64,000 bases of DNA, from contig NZ_MTBG01000017.1 in NCBI RefSeq assembly GCF_002119405.1, positions 1-64,000 of the forward strand, in the 5' to 3' direction. How positions within the stretch are numbered: position 1 is the stretch's first letter; every line of letters starts with the position of its first letter. Of this stretch, positions 33,036 to 41,457 are shown one piece after another. The position numbers and the translations under genes were made by a program. The stretch comes from Pseudoruegeria sp. SK021 (GTDB lineage Bacteria > Pseudomonadota > Alphaproteobacteria > Rhodobacterales > Rhodobacteraceae). A model generated the notes under the pieces. The model was not told the origin of the DNA, made no database searches, and worked only from the letters and a program-made list of their open reading frames with translations.

Positions 33036-34256
33036 ATGATCCGCACCGTGACCATCGACCGGCTGGGCCATTTGGGCGACGGGATCGCCGAAGGACCTGT
33101 GTTTGTGCCACGCACCCTTCCGGGTGAGGTGATTGAGGGCAATGTTCTCGGCGACAAGATCGCCGCGCCGAAGATTGTCACCCCCTCTGAACTGCGGATT
33201 CGACCGCGCTGTCCGCATTACGCAACATGCGGTGGCTGTGCCTTGCTGCATGCGACAGACGGTTTTGTCGCCGACTGGAAGCAGTCGGTGGTGGCGGCGG
33301 CTCTTGCGGCCCAGGGGCTTACGGCGGAGATGCGGCCAATCCAGACCTCGCCCGAACGGTCGCGGCGTCGGGCGACTTTGGCGGGCAGACGCACCAAGAA
33401 AGGCGCTGTGGTCGGATTTCACGGTCGTCAGTCGGGCACCCTGACGGCGGTGCCGGAATGTCATGTTCTGACTGACGCGCTTCGGGCACTGTTGCCGGTG
33501 CTGGAGGATCTGACGATTCTGGCAGGGTCCCGGAAGGGCGAGATCAGCTTTGCCGTGACGGACACGGAAGCGGGCGCTGATGTGGCCGTGACCGGTGGCA
33601 AGCCGCTGGACCGCGATCTTGAGGCCGGATTGGCGCAGGCGATTGCCGGACATCCAATCGCGCGGCTAAGCTGGGACGGCGAAGTCATTCTGATGGCGCA
33701 GTCACCGTTTCTGCATTTCGGAGCCGCCCGGGTGGTTCCGCCCCCGGGGGCCTTTTTGCAAGCAACCCTGGCGGGTGAAGCGGCCTTGCTGGCCGCGGTG
33801 ACAGAAGCCGTGGGTTCGGCGTCCCGTGTTGCGGATCTGTTCGCGGGCTGCGGCACCTTCGCATTGCCATTGTCCAGTCAGGCCGACGTGAAGGCCGTTG
33901 AGAGCGATGAGGCGATGACCGCGGCATTGGCGGCCGGTTGGCGCGGCGTTGGCGGCTTGCATGCACTGACGGTCGAGACCAGAGATCTGTTCCGGCGTCC
34001 GCTTTTGCCGGACGAATTGGCCCGGTTTGGGGCGGTGGTGATTGATCCGCCGCGGGCCGGAGCTGCTGCTCAGGTCACCGAGTTGGCCCGGTCAACGGTG
34101 CCGCGCATTGCCATGGTGTCGTGCAACCCTGTGACATTCGCACGGGATCTGGCGACGTTGGTGGCAGGGGGCTACACGCTGGATTGGGTGCAGGTTGTGG
34201 ATCAGTTCCGTTGGTCTGCGCATGTGGAAATGGCCGCACAACTGTCCCGAAGCTAG
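33036..34256 (+). CDS. 23S rRNA m5U methyltransferase (RlmD/TrmA family)
   Basis: About 406 residues of the class I SAM-dependent uracil-5-methyltransferase family (COG2265). The N terminus is a TRAM-like domain (MIRTVTIDRLGHLGDGIAEG), then the iron-sulphur cysteines CPHYATCGGCALL, a SAM site VADLFAGCGTFALPL and the catalytic VSCNPVTFARDL. The start could be GTG at 32991 or ATG at 33036; the ATG is closer to the family start and is used. Which uridine is methylated cannot be told from sequence alone. Confidence 0.88.
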   Translation: MIRTVTIDRLGHLGDGIAEGPVFVPRTLPGEVIEGNVLGDKIAAPKIVTPSELRIRPRCPHYATCGGCALLHATDGFVADWKQSVVAAALAAQGLTAEMRPIQTSPERSRRRATLAGRRTKKGAVVGFHGRQSGTLTAVPECHVLTDALRALLPVLEDLTILAGSRKGEISFAVTDTEAGADVAVTGGKPLDRDLEAGLAQAIAGHPIARLSWDGEVILMAQSPFLHFGAARVVPPPGAFLQATLAGEAALLAAVTEAVGSASRVADLFAGCGTFALPLSSQADVKAVESDEAMTAALAAGWRGVGGLHALTVETRDLFRRPLLPDELARFGAVVIDPPRAGAAAQVTELARSTVPRIAMVSCNPVTFARDLATLVAGGYTLDWVQVVDQFRWSAHVEMAAQLSRS

Positions 34257-34417
34257 GCGGGACGTCTTGGTCCGCCACGAAGAAAGGGGTGCCGCGACTT
34301 GCACTGCAATTTAGTGACAGATTTAAATTTTGTTGTCTATTGGGCGATAGCATCTTCCGAGGGTCGGTGTTCTTCCGTACCATTCTGCTTAGGCAGTATA
34401 AAAAAATAGGCAGCAAA

Positions 34418-34939
34418 ATGCGTGCATTCATCTACGGGATTCTGGTCGTGGCAGGTCTTGCCGTCGCCGGATGCGGCCGTTCTGATCAGTCGGGTCAGGG
34501 TGGCAATTCCAAGTTCAAGGCCTACAGGGGCCCTGAAGTGACTCAGCTTTATGTATCAAAAGAACGGCGCAAGCTTTACCTTCTCAGCGGTATCGACGTG
34601 ATCAAGACTTACGACATGGACTTGGGGTTTGCGCCGGACGGGCCGAAAACGGTGCGTGGCGATGGTAGGACACCGGAAGGGTACTATTTGATCGATCGCC
34701 GCAATCCGAACAGTCAGTTCCACCTGTCGATTGGAATTTCTTATCCAAACCAACAGGATGTGGCGAAGGCCGAGGCGGCAGGCGTCGATCCGGGAGGCGA
34801 TATTTTCATCCATGGCGAGGCCAAGCGCCGGACCTCTGCTGCGGATTGGACCGCCGGATGTATTGCGGTCACCAATGCTGAAATGGAAGAGATCTATGCG
34901 ATGGTGAAGGACGGGACGCCGATCTACATCGCGCCCTGA
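34418..34939 (+). CDS. L,D-transpeptidase lipoprotein (YafK-like)
   Basis: A 173-residue lipoprotein. A signal peptide (MRAFIYGILVVAGLAVAGC) ends in a lipobox LAVAGC, so the mature protein is lipid-anchored. The YkuD catalytic domain shows DIFIHGEAKRR and the active cysteine in DWTAGCIAVTN. These enzymes cross-link peptidoglycan or attach proteins to it. The start ATG at 34418 lacks a strong ribosome site. The region upstream (34257-34417) is AT-rich and may hold the promoter. It ends before a hairpin shared with the convergent CAP-domain gene. Confidence 0.88.
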   Translation: MRAFIYGILVVAGLAVAGCGRSDQSGQGGNSKFKAYRGPEVTQLYVSKERRKLYLLSGIDVIKTYDMDLGFAPDGPKTVRGDGRTPEGYYLIDRRNPNSQFHLSIGISYPNQQDVAKAEAAGVDPGGDIFIHGEAKRRTSAADWTAGCIAVTNAEMEEIYAMVKDGTPIYIAP

Positions 34940-34992
34940 TTGCTTCCGAGAAGGCAGTGCCAATGCTGATGCGTTGGCGCTGCATCCGCGAT

Positions 34993-35027
34993 CCCGCCCG
35001 AAGACAGAGACCTGTCATTCGGGCGGG
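34993..35027. terminator. Bidirectional hairpin between convergent genes
   Basis: CCCGCCCGAA (34993-35002) pairs with TTCGGGCGGG (35018-35027), and the interior contains GACA/TGTC, extending the structure. It lies 54 bases after the transpeptidase stop and 10 bases beyond the CAP-protein stop at 35037-35039. No T run on either side, so it may be a weak or Rho-assisted terminator. Confidence 0.45.
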
Positions 35028-35036
35028 GAAGGCGCG

Positions 35037-35555
35037 TTAGATTGACGGCTGGACCAGGCTGTTATCGCCGAGAATGATATCCCACCAGATCAGGCCCGAC
35101 GGGTCTTGGGTCCAAGCGAATCCCATCTCGTTGGCCTGACTGTTCAGAATTTCATCCCCCCATGCACCGTCTTGAACCCACGCGGCCAAAACTTCGAGCT
35201 CTGTTTCGAAGGTCTGCGCATAGACCTCACCAACCAAATATCCGGTATACCCGGCGCGATTGACCCGCTCGTAGGGGGAGGAGCCGTCCGACCCGAACGG
35301 CCAAGCGCGGTTTTGCCGCGACATATCACGGGCATGCGATTCGGCGGCTGCAGTCAGTTGGGCATTCAGCGTCAAGGGCTGTGCGCCGACGCCCGCACGC
35401 AGAGAATTGACCGAATCGAGCATTCGGTACTGAATGTCAGCCGTGTCACTCGATCTGATCTTGTAGACGCCTGCCTGATCTGTGACGGGACCAGTTGGGG
35501 CACAGGCGGACACAGCCAGAGCCACTAACGTTAATGAGAAACCACGGCGATTCAT
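35037..35555 (-). CDS. CAP-domain lipoprotein
   Basis: A 172-residue exported protein with a CAP/SCP domain. The N terminus MNRRGFSLTLVALAVSACAP is a lipoprotein signal (lipobox LAVSAC). The domain has the classic pattern: LDSVNSLRAGVGAQPLTLNA, AAAESHARDMSRQNRA and GEVYAQTFETELEVLAAWVQ. Function in bacteria is not established. GGAAGG lies about nine bases before the ATG at 35555. It lies between two L,D-transpeptidase genes, which suggests a cell-envelope role. Confidence 0.85.
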   Translation of the reverse strand: MNRRGFSLTLVALAVSACAPTGPVTDQAGVYKIRSSDTADIQYRMLDSVNSLRAGVGAQPLTLNAQLTAAAESHARDMSRQNRAWPFGSDGSSPYERVNRAGYTGYLVGEVYAQTFETELEVLAAWVQDGAWGDEILNSQANEMGFAWTQDPSGLIWWDIILGDNSLVQPSI

Positions 35556-35703
35556 TTGGGGCCTTCCAGTTGCATGGCGCAGCCATATCGCGGCTTGGAC
35601 AGTGTTACAAACTGAACCAGTCCCCCACATACAGGTTTGATTTGCGATTGAGGCCTTTGAGCCATATATAACCTGTAACCCCATATAGAAAGGGATACCG
35701 TCC

Positions 35704-36321
35704 ATGTCCAAATCGACCTCACCCCTGTCCCGGCGGCGTTTTATTGCCACGGGTGCCGCACTGGCAGGCGGCGTTTCAACCGGGCTTGCGTCTGGGGCTT
35801 GGGCTCAGAGCAGCACATCCTTGGTGACGCCGGCCGTGGTGCCGACCGCAGAGAACGCAACGCGGAATATCTCGGGCTTCCGGGCGCATCACTGGGAGCC
35901 ATATTTCGCCAATCTCGACAACGGGGCGATCTTGGTCGATGTGAAGGCGCGCACGCTGCATTACTGGTCCGAGGATCAGAGCGTGTTCAAAATCTATCCC
36001 ACCAGCGTGCCCGAAACCGCGGATCTGACCCGGCTGGGCAGGACGTCTGTGACCCAGAAGGTCGTTGGGCCCAGCTGGCGACCAACCCCGTCGATGATCA
36101 AGCGCAACCCCGAATGGCCGCCCTATGTGCCGCCGGGACCGGACAATCCGTTGGGCACCCACGCGCTGTACCTGTCGTGGCAATATTACCGTATTCACGG
36201 CACCCACGACACGCGCAAGATCGGGCGGCCATCATCGAATGGCTGCATCGGTCTTTACAATGAAGACATTCAAGAGCTGTTTTCGCTGACAAATGTTGGC
36301 ACTCAGGTGCTGCTGATCTGA
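35704..36321 (+). CDS. Tat-exported L,D-transpeptidase
   Basis: A 205-residue YkuD-domain protein with a twin-arginine signal (LSRRRFIATGAALAGG, cleavage near AWAQ). The catalytic region is YRIHGTHDTRKIGRPSSNGC with the His and active-site Cys of the family. Substrate side: DNGAILVDVKARTLHYWSED. It is the second L,D-transpeptidase in this cluster; the first is a lipoprotein. A ribosome site, AAAGGG, lies before ATG 35704. Confidence 0.9.
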   Translation: MSKSTSPLSRRRFIATGAALAGGVSTGLASGAWAQSSTSLVTPAVVPTAENATRNISGFRAHHWEPYFANLDNGAILVDVKARTLHYWSEDQSVFKIYPTSVPETADLTRLGRTSVTQKVVGPSWRPTPSMIKRNPEWPPYVPPGPDNPLGTHALYLSWQYYRIHGTHDTRKIGRPSSNGCIGLYNEDIQELFSLTNVGTQVLLI

Positions 36322-36470
36322 GGCCTAAATGCATCACATCGCAGCAGAAGTTCAACATCTGTTGCGTTTTTTCCAATTGCGCGGCAATACCGAAAGTACG
36401 AGGTAGAAATTCCCGTCGTCCGCTACCCTCACCTCATATTCTGATGGGCGGCAACTATCTGGAGGCTAAT

Positions 36471-36650
36471 ATGAAGAAACTTGCACTCGCCGCTGTGCTG
36501 TCGGTTGCCGCTACGAATGCTTTCGCTGGAAGCATGGCTGAGCCGATGGTCGAGCCTGTAATCATCGAACAAGAAACTGCCGGTTCCGACGGCGGCTGGA
36601 TCATCCCGGTTCTGCTGCTTGCTCTGGTCGGTGTTGCAGCTGCCAGCTAA
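36471..36650 (+). CDS. Small exported protein with C-terminal membrane segment
   Basis: A 59-residue protein: MKKLALAAVLSVAATNAFA is a clear signal peptide, then an acidic middle and a hydrophobic C-terminal segment (WIIPVLLLALVGVAAAS). GGAGG lies eight bases before ATG 36471. A longer frame starts at 36444 but lacks this site. It is followed by an excellent terminator. Function is unknown, although similar small proteins occur in relatives as I remember. Confidence 0.75.
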   Translation: MKKLALAAVLSVAATNAFAGSMAEPMVEPVIIEQETAGSDGGWIIPVLLLALVGVAAAS

Positions 36651-36676
36651 TTTTAGCTGATCTGCAAAGACTACGG

Positions 36677-36706
36677 AAAGACGGAATCTTCGGATTCCGT
36701 CTTTTT
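36677..36706 (+). terminator. Intrinsic terminator with UUCG loop
   Basis: A 12-bp perfect stem AAAGACGGAATC / GATTCCGTCTTT with a TTCG loop is followed by TT, giving TTTTT overall. It lies 27 bases after the stop of the small exported protein. Confidence 0.9.
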
Positions 36707-36745
36707 GCGTTTGGGCGGGTGTGATCCCGCCCAATGTGGACACGT

Positions 36746-37825
36746 TTAAAGCCAGCCGGTCAGGTTGTCCTCGATCACCTCGACCAATGCTGCAATATGG
36801 GCGCTGTCATCGTTCAGGCAGGGAATATAGGTGAAGCTTTCGCCGCCTGCATGTTCAAAGCTTTCCCGGATTTCTTCGTTAATTTCTTCAAGGGTTTCGA
36901 TGCAATCAGCCGAAAACGCTGGCGCAATCACCGCGATGCGCTTCTGCCCGGCCGCAGCAAGGCGTGCGACCTCTTCCACCGTATAAGGCTTGAGCCATTC
37001 TTCCGGGCCGAACTTGGATTGGAAGGTGGTGACAATGTCGGTGTCGGCCCAGCCCAGACGCTCTTTCAGCAGGCGCGAGGTTTTTTGACATTGGCAGTGA
37101 TAGGGGTCGCCTTCGGTCAAGTACCGCACCGGCACGCCATGATATGAGGCCACCAGAACGTCGGGTTTGACCGCCATTTCGGCATAGGCGCGCTCGACCG
37201 ATTGGGCCAGAGCATCAATATAACTGGGACGGTCGAAATAGGGGGCGACGGTGCGCGCGGCCGGTTGCCATTTCGGCGCCTCCAAGGCGCGAAAGAACGC
37301 GTCATTGGCGGTGGCGACCGTGGCACCTGCGTATTGCGGATACAGCGGGAAGAACAGAATCTTCCGGCAGCCTTTGTCGATCAGGCTTTGGACTTTTGAT
37401 TTGGTTGATGGATTGCCGTAGCGCATGCAGAAATCGACCTCTACATCGGCGCCGTGCAACTCACCAATCGCGGCGGCAACCTTGGCGGTCTGTGCCTTGG
37501 TGATTGTCATCAACGGGCTTTCCCCGGCGGCGTGATTCCAGATCGACTTATAGGCTGCGCCAGATTTTTGGGGCCGTTTGCTGAGAATCACCAGTTGCAA
37601 CAGCGGTTGCCAGACCCACGGGCTGTAGTCGATCACCCGGCGATCTGACAGAAACTCGCTTAGATAGCGGCGCATCGACCAGTAATCGTAATTGTCCGGC
37701 GTTCCCAGATTGGCCAGCAGAACTCCGATCTTGGGCCGCGCGACGGGCGGGTGATTGTTGGGCAGATGCGCCCCGGGCTGCGTCGCGGCTATCGGGGCTG
37801 GCTGCGCGTGCACATCTTGCGGCAT
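36746..37825 (-). CDS. hemH: Ferrochelatase
   Basis: A 359-residue ferrochelatase that inserts iron into protoporphyrin IX, the last step of haem synthesis. Signs are VLLANLGTPDNYDYWSMRRY, FFPLYPQYAGATVA, ASYHGVPVRYLTEGDPY with the catalytic His, and VIAPAFSADCIETLEEI. Length is usual. ATG 37825 is used; its AAGGA is about 11 bases upstream and a longer frame to 37888 starts with TTG. It links with the hemD/hemY cluster at the left end. Confidence 0.93.
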   Translation of the reverse strand: MPQDVHAQPAPIAATQPGAHLPNNHPPVARPKIGVLLANLGTPDNYDYWSMRRYLSEFLSDRRVIDYSPWVWQPLLQLVILSKRPQKSGAAYKSIWNHAAGESPLMTITKAQTAKVAAAIGELHGADVEVDFCMRYGNPSTKSKVQSLIDKGCRKILFFPLYPQYAGATVATANDAFFRALEAPKWQPAARTVAPYFDRPSYIDALAQSVERAYAEMAVKPDVLVASYHGVPVRYLTEGDPYHCQCQKTSRLLKERLGWADTDIVTTFQSKFGPEEWLKPYTVEEVARLAAAGQKRIAVIAPAFSADCIETLEEINEEIRESFEHAGGESFTYIPCLNDDSAHIAALVEVIEDNLTGWL

Positions 37826-37884
37826 TGCGGTGTCGATCCTTGTACATGGGTATCTCTGCGGACATAGGGAGAATTCCGGCGGGG

Positions 37885-38727
37885 TCAATCGTTGGGGCGG
37901 TCAGGAAGCGCATGCTCTTGCGCCCCCAAAACATCTGCCAGCCGGGCGGCGGCACTGCCGGGGCGTAAGGGTTTGGGTTGATCCGACGACGGTGCCCAAC
38001 CGGTTAGGGTCACCATGTCGAAGGTGGCTTCGACGCGGCCATCGGGGGTGGCAAAATGCGCGGCATAAAGGGCTGCGGCCTGCGCGAACAGCGTCCGGGG
38101 CGCGAATCGGCGCGATCGGGCTGTGAGAGCATTGGTTTCCCCCATGGCCCTCAGGTCGGCCATCAGGTGCAGAGCCGACGGGTAGGTGACGGTGCGCGGC
38201 AGACTATCGGCCACCGGCAGGGCCAGCCCAGCCCGTTGCAGCAGGGCGCCCAGATCGCGGATCTCGCCCATGGGGGCGACGCGGGGGGATAGGCCACCGG
38301 TCAGTGCAATTTCCGCTTCGGCCAAGCAGCGGCGCAATTGGTGCAGGGTTTGGCCGCCGAACATGACCCCAAGGAACAACCCATCCGGCGCAAGGGCCCG
38401 GCGGCACTGGACCAGTTGCCCGACCGGGTCGTTGGCCCAATGCAGCCCCAGACCGTGGATCACCAGATCATGCGCCCCGGGGGTAAGGTCGATCAGATCT
38501 GTGTCTGATACGACCGTGGCCTTTGGAAACGCTTTAGACCAGATTTCGGGAAATCCGGTGACAATCGCTGGGGATGTAAACACCCTGTTAACCTCGTCCA
38601 GTCTTTCCTGAATCTCACAGGCCGCGTCCTCATGCAGGAAAAGCGCGGGGCTGGGCCCGGAAAAGGCGCGACGCCGGTTGCGCCAAAGGGCGCTTTGATC
38701 GGTCAAGGTCGGTGGGGCGCTGGCCAT
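37885..38727 (-). CDS. SAM-dependent methyltransferase (BioC/NDUFAF5-like)
   Basis: A 280-residue class I methyltransferase, resembling BioC-like and NDUFAF5 homologues. It lacks a strong glycine-rich motif I. The stretch DLVIHGLGLHWANDPVGQLV is typical of the NDUFAF5-type group, followed by GLFLGVMFGGQTLHQLR. Start ATG 38727 has AAGGA eight bases upstream. It is divergent from comF, and its start codon overlaps a possible comF start in a CATG palindrome. The substrate cannot be determined. Confidence 0.8.
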   Translation of the reverse strand: MASAPPTLTDQSALWRNRRRAFSGPSPALFLHEDAACEIQERLDEVNRVFTSPAIVTGFPEIWSKAFPKATVVSDTDLIDLTPGAHDLVIHGLGLHWANDPVGQLVQCRRALAPDGLFLGVMFGGQTLHQLRRCLAEAEIALTGGLSPRVAPMGEIRDLGALLQRAGLALPVADSLPRTVTYPSALHLMADLRAMGETNALTARSRRFAPRTLFAQAAALYAAHFATPDGRVEATFDMVTLTGWAPSSDQPKPLRPGSAAARLADVLGAQEHALPDRPND

Positions 38728-38758
38728 GGCGGGTCCTTTGAACGGGCAGTGGGGCGAG

Positions 38759-39502
38759 ATGGGCGCAGGAAACGGTGATCTGCCACAAACTAACCTTCTT
38801 GATCGGATTTTCCCACCGCAGTGTCTGCTCTGCGGCGCATTGGTACAGTCGGGCGGCGGCTTGTGCGGCGCGTGCTGGCGCGACACCCCGTTCATCTTGG
38901 GGGTCGCCTGCGATCAATGTGGTGCACCGCTGATCGGTGAAGACCCCGGAATACCGATTCGTTGCGATGATTGCCGCGCGGTCGAACACCCTTGGCGCAA
39001 AGGCCGGTCTGTCATGGTCTATGACGGTGGAACGCGGCGGTTGGTGCTGGCGCTGAAGCACGGCGATCGCCTGGATCTGGTGCCAGCCGTGTCTGGCTGG
39101 ATGGCGGCGCGGGCCGGGCCGCTGTTGGACGCGGATACCCTTGTGGTGCCGGTGCCGGTGCATTGGCGGCGCCTGTTGCGGCGGCGGTACAATCAGGCGG
39201 CGGTTTTGGCGTTGGCGCTGGCCAAGCGGTTGGGCCTGCCTTGTGTCCCCGATCTGTTGCGGCGAGCGCGGGCAACCCCGGTACAGGACGGAATGGGGGT
39301 TGAGGCGCGATATGCCAATCTGGACGGGGCAATCAAGGTCACGGACCGGTACGGGCGGCTGCTCAATGGCCGGTCCGTTCTGCTGGTGGATGATGTGATG
39401 ACGTCAGGCGCAACACTGAGCGTTTGTGCAGAGGTCTGTGTGCGGGCTGGGGCGGCTCAGGTCAACGTGTTGACACTAGCGCGGGTTGTTCGGGATACCT
39501 AA
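38759..39502 (+). CDS. comF: ComF family protein
   Basis: About 247 residues. An N-terminal zinc ribbon region (CLLCGALVQSGGGLCGACW and CDQCGAPL, CDDC) precedes a phosphoribosyltransferase fold with the PRPP motif VLLVDDVMTSGATL. ComF-type proteins act in natural transformation and are widespread. Start is ambiguous: ATG 38759 (MGAGNGDLPQTN) is used, and ATG 38726 in frame would overlap the divergent methyltransferase start. Downstream is grxC after 34 bases. Confidence 0.88.
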   Translation: MGAGNGDLPQTNLLDRIFPPQCLLCGALVQSGGGLCGACWRDTPFILGVACDQCGAPLIGEDPGIPIRCDDCRAVEHPWRKGRSVMVYDGGTRRLVLALKHGDRLDLVPAVSGWMAARAGPLLDADTLVVPVPVHWRRLLRRRYNQAAVLALALAKRLGLPCVPDLLRRARATPVQDGMGVEARYANLDGAIKVTDRYGRLLNGRSVLLVDDVMTSGATLSVCAEVCVRAGAAQVNVLTLARVVRDT

Positions 39503-39536
39503 GTGTTAGCAGAACCAGTAATGAGGACACGAGATC

Positions 39537-39794
39537 ATGCAAACCGTTGAAATTTACACGTCGCCCACCTGTGGCTTTTGTCATGCCGCCAAACGGCTGC
39601 TGACCACCAAGGATGTGGCGTTTACTGAAATCGACGTGGCACGCGATCCTGCCCGCCGGCAAGAGATGATGGGCCGGGCCAATGGCCGCCATACGGTGCC
39701 GCAGATCTTCGTGGGCGACACCCATGTGGGTGGATGCGATGATCTTTTCGATCTTGACCGGTCAGGAAAGCTGGACCCGCTTCTGGCTGGGTGA
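39537..39794 (+). CDS. grxC: Glutaredoxin 3
   Basis: An 85-residue class I glutaredoxin reducing disulphides with glutathione. The redox motif is CGFC in IYTSPTCGFCHAAKRLL. The glutathione-binding elements TVPQIFVGDTHVGGCDDLF are standard. AGGA lies before ATG 39537. It is three bases from the following nitrilase gene, with which it is an operon. Confidence 0.94.
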   Translation: MQTVEIYTSPTCGFCHAAKRLLTTKDVAFTEIDVARDPARRQEMMGRANGRHTVPQIFVGDTHVGGCDDLFDLDRSGKLDPLLAG

Positions 39795-39797
39795 TCC

Positions 39798-40628
39798 ATG
39801 CGCGCCGCCCTTGTGCAGATGACAAGCTCTGACCAACCCGCCGAGAACCTCTCGGCGGTGTCGGCGTTGGTCGATGCCGCCGTGGCGCAAGGGGCGGACT
39901 TGGTGCTGACCCCGGAAGTGACCAACTGCCTGTCCGCCAATCGCCGTCACCAAATGGCGGTGTTGTCCCTTGAGCAGGATGACCCGGTGCTGGCTGGGCT
40001 GCGCAACTTGGCCGCGCGCCATGGGGTTTGGCTGTCGGCGGGTTCCTTGGCGGTGAAGACCGGCGATCCGGATGGTCGGTTTGCCAACCGGTCGTTTCTG
40101 ATTGGTCCTGATGGCGAAATTGCGGCCCGTTACGATAAGATTCACATGTTCGATGTGACCCTCTCTGAGACCGAGAAATATGCCGAATCCTCGGGGTATC
40201 GGCCCGGGTCGTCGGCGGTTGTGGCCAAGACCCCATTGGCCGCGATTGGGATGAGCATCTGCTATGATTTGCGATTTGCCGCACTGTATCGCCGGTTGGC
40301 GCAGGCTGGGGCGCAGGTCATCATCGTGCCGTCGGCGTTTTCGCCGGTCACCGGTGCGGCGCATTGGGAGCCGCTGTTGCGCGCCCGGGCGATCGAGACC
40401 GGATGCTTTGTACTGGCTGCGGCCCAGACCGGGCAACACCCGGCCAGTGCTGGACAGCAGCGCCAGACCTACGGCCATAGTCTGGTGGTGTCGCCATGGG
40501 GCGAGGTTCTGGCCGATGGCGGCACCGTGCCGGGCGTAACCCTCGTAGACCTTGATCTGACAGAGGTTGACCGCGCGCGGGGACGGGTGCCATCACTGGA
40601 TCACGATCGGGCGTTTACAGGCCCCTGA
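39798..40628 (+). CDS. Carbon-nitrogen hydrolase (Nit1/Nit2-like)
   Basis: A 276-residue nitrilase-superfamily amidohydrolase of the Nit1/omega-amidase type. Catalytic Glu, Lys and Cys are in LVLTPEVTNCLS, YDKIHMFDVTLSE and AIGMSICYDLRFAALYR. The glutathione-related deaminated-glutathione amidase is the closest remembered member, which fits the grxC neighbour, but the substrate is inferred. ATG at 39798 follows grxC by three bases. Confidence 0.9.
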   Translation: MRAALVQMTSSDQPAENLSAVSALVDAAVAQGADLVLTPEVTNCLSANRRHQMAVLSLEQDDPVLAGLRNLAARHGVWLSAGSLAVKTGDPDGRFANRSFLIGPDGEIAARYDKIHMFDVTLSETEKYAESSGYRPGSSAVVAKTPLAAIGMSICYDLRFAALYRRLAQAGAQVIIVPSAFSPVTGAAHWEPLLRARAIETGCFVLAAAQTGQHPASAGQQRQTYGHSLVVSPWGEVLADGGTVPGVTLVDLDLTEVDRARGRVPSLDHDRAFTGP

Positions 40629-40634
40629 CGACCA

Positions 40635-41393
40635 TCAGGCCGGTTTCAGGCTGGCCGTGACATAATTCACTGACAGATCCCGCGCCGACAAAGACCATGA
40701 CCAGTTCAGCGGATTGAAGACAAAGCCCTTGCGATCCACCGGGGTCAAGCCGGCCTCGGTCAGCAAGGAAAACAACTCTTCCGGGGTCAGGAATTTGGTC
40801 CAGTCATGGGTGCCCTTGGGAAGCCAGCGCATCACGTGCTCGGCCCCGATAATCGCCATGACATAGCTTTTCGGATTGCGGTTCAGGGTTGAGGTGATCA
40901 TCAACCCGGCGGGCTTGAGCAGGCGCTGACACGCGGTCAAATAGGCCTTCGGATCGGCCACATGCTCCACCACTTCCATATTGAGGACGACGTCGAAGGC
41001 CTCGCCTGCCTCGGCAAGCGCTTCGGCGGTGGTGTGGCGATAGTCGATGTCCAGCCCGCTCTGATCGGCATGAAGTTGGGCCACTGGAATATTGCGCGGC
41101 GCGGCGTCGGCCCCGACCACGGTCGCCCCCAACCGGGCCATCGGCTCACATAACAGCCCGCCACCGCAGCCGATGTCCAACAGGCGCAGCCCGGCAAACG
41201 GCAGCGGCGCAGTAAGGTCGCGACCATATTCCGCCGCAATCTGGTTGGTGATATAGTCAAGGCGGCAAGGGTTCAGCATGTGAAGCGGCTTGAATTTGCC
41301 GTTCGGATCCCACCATTCACTGGCCATCGCTTCGAACTTGGCGATCTCGGCGGAATCGACCGTGGTTTGATCCAAGGGAGATGCGGCAGTCAT
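40635..41393 (-). CDS. ubiG: Ubiquinone biosynthesis O-methyltransferase
   Basis: A 252-residue SAM methyltransferase of ubiquinone synthesis. The motif I is [16 protein letters not shown], and [18 protein letters not shown] and [20 protein letters not shown] are diagnostic for UbiG. N terminus [20 protein letters not shown] is typical. It converges with the nitrilase gene and is divergent from pip. Confidence 0.95.
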   Translation of the reverse strand: MTAASPLDQTTVDSAEIAKFEAMASEWWDPNGKFKPLHMLNPCRLDYITNQIAAEYGRDLTAPLPFAGLRLLDIGCGGGLLCEPMARLGATVVGADAAPRNIPVAQLHADQSGLDIDYRHTTAEALAEAGEAFDVVLNMEVVEHVADPKAYLTACQRLLKPAGLMITSTLNRNPKSYVMAIIGAEHVMRWLPKGTHDWTKFLTPEELFSLLTEAGLTPVDRKGFVFNPLNWSWSLSARDLSVNYVTASLKPA

Positions 41394-41457
41394 TCAGCGT
41401 TCCTTTTCTTGTCCGCCCCATATGGTCGGAGCCAGTTCCGCGTTATATAGGTCAGTT

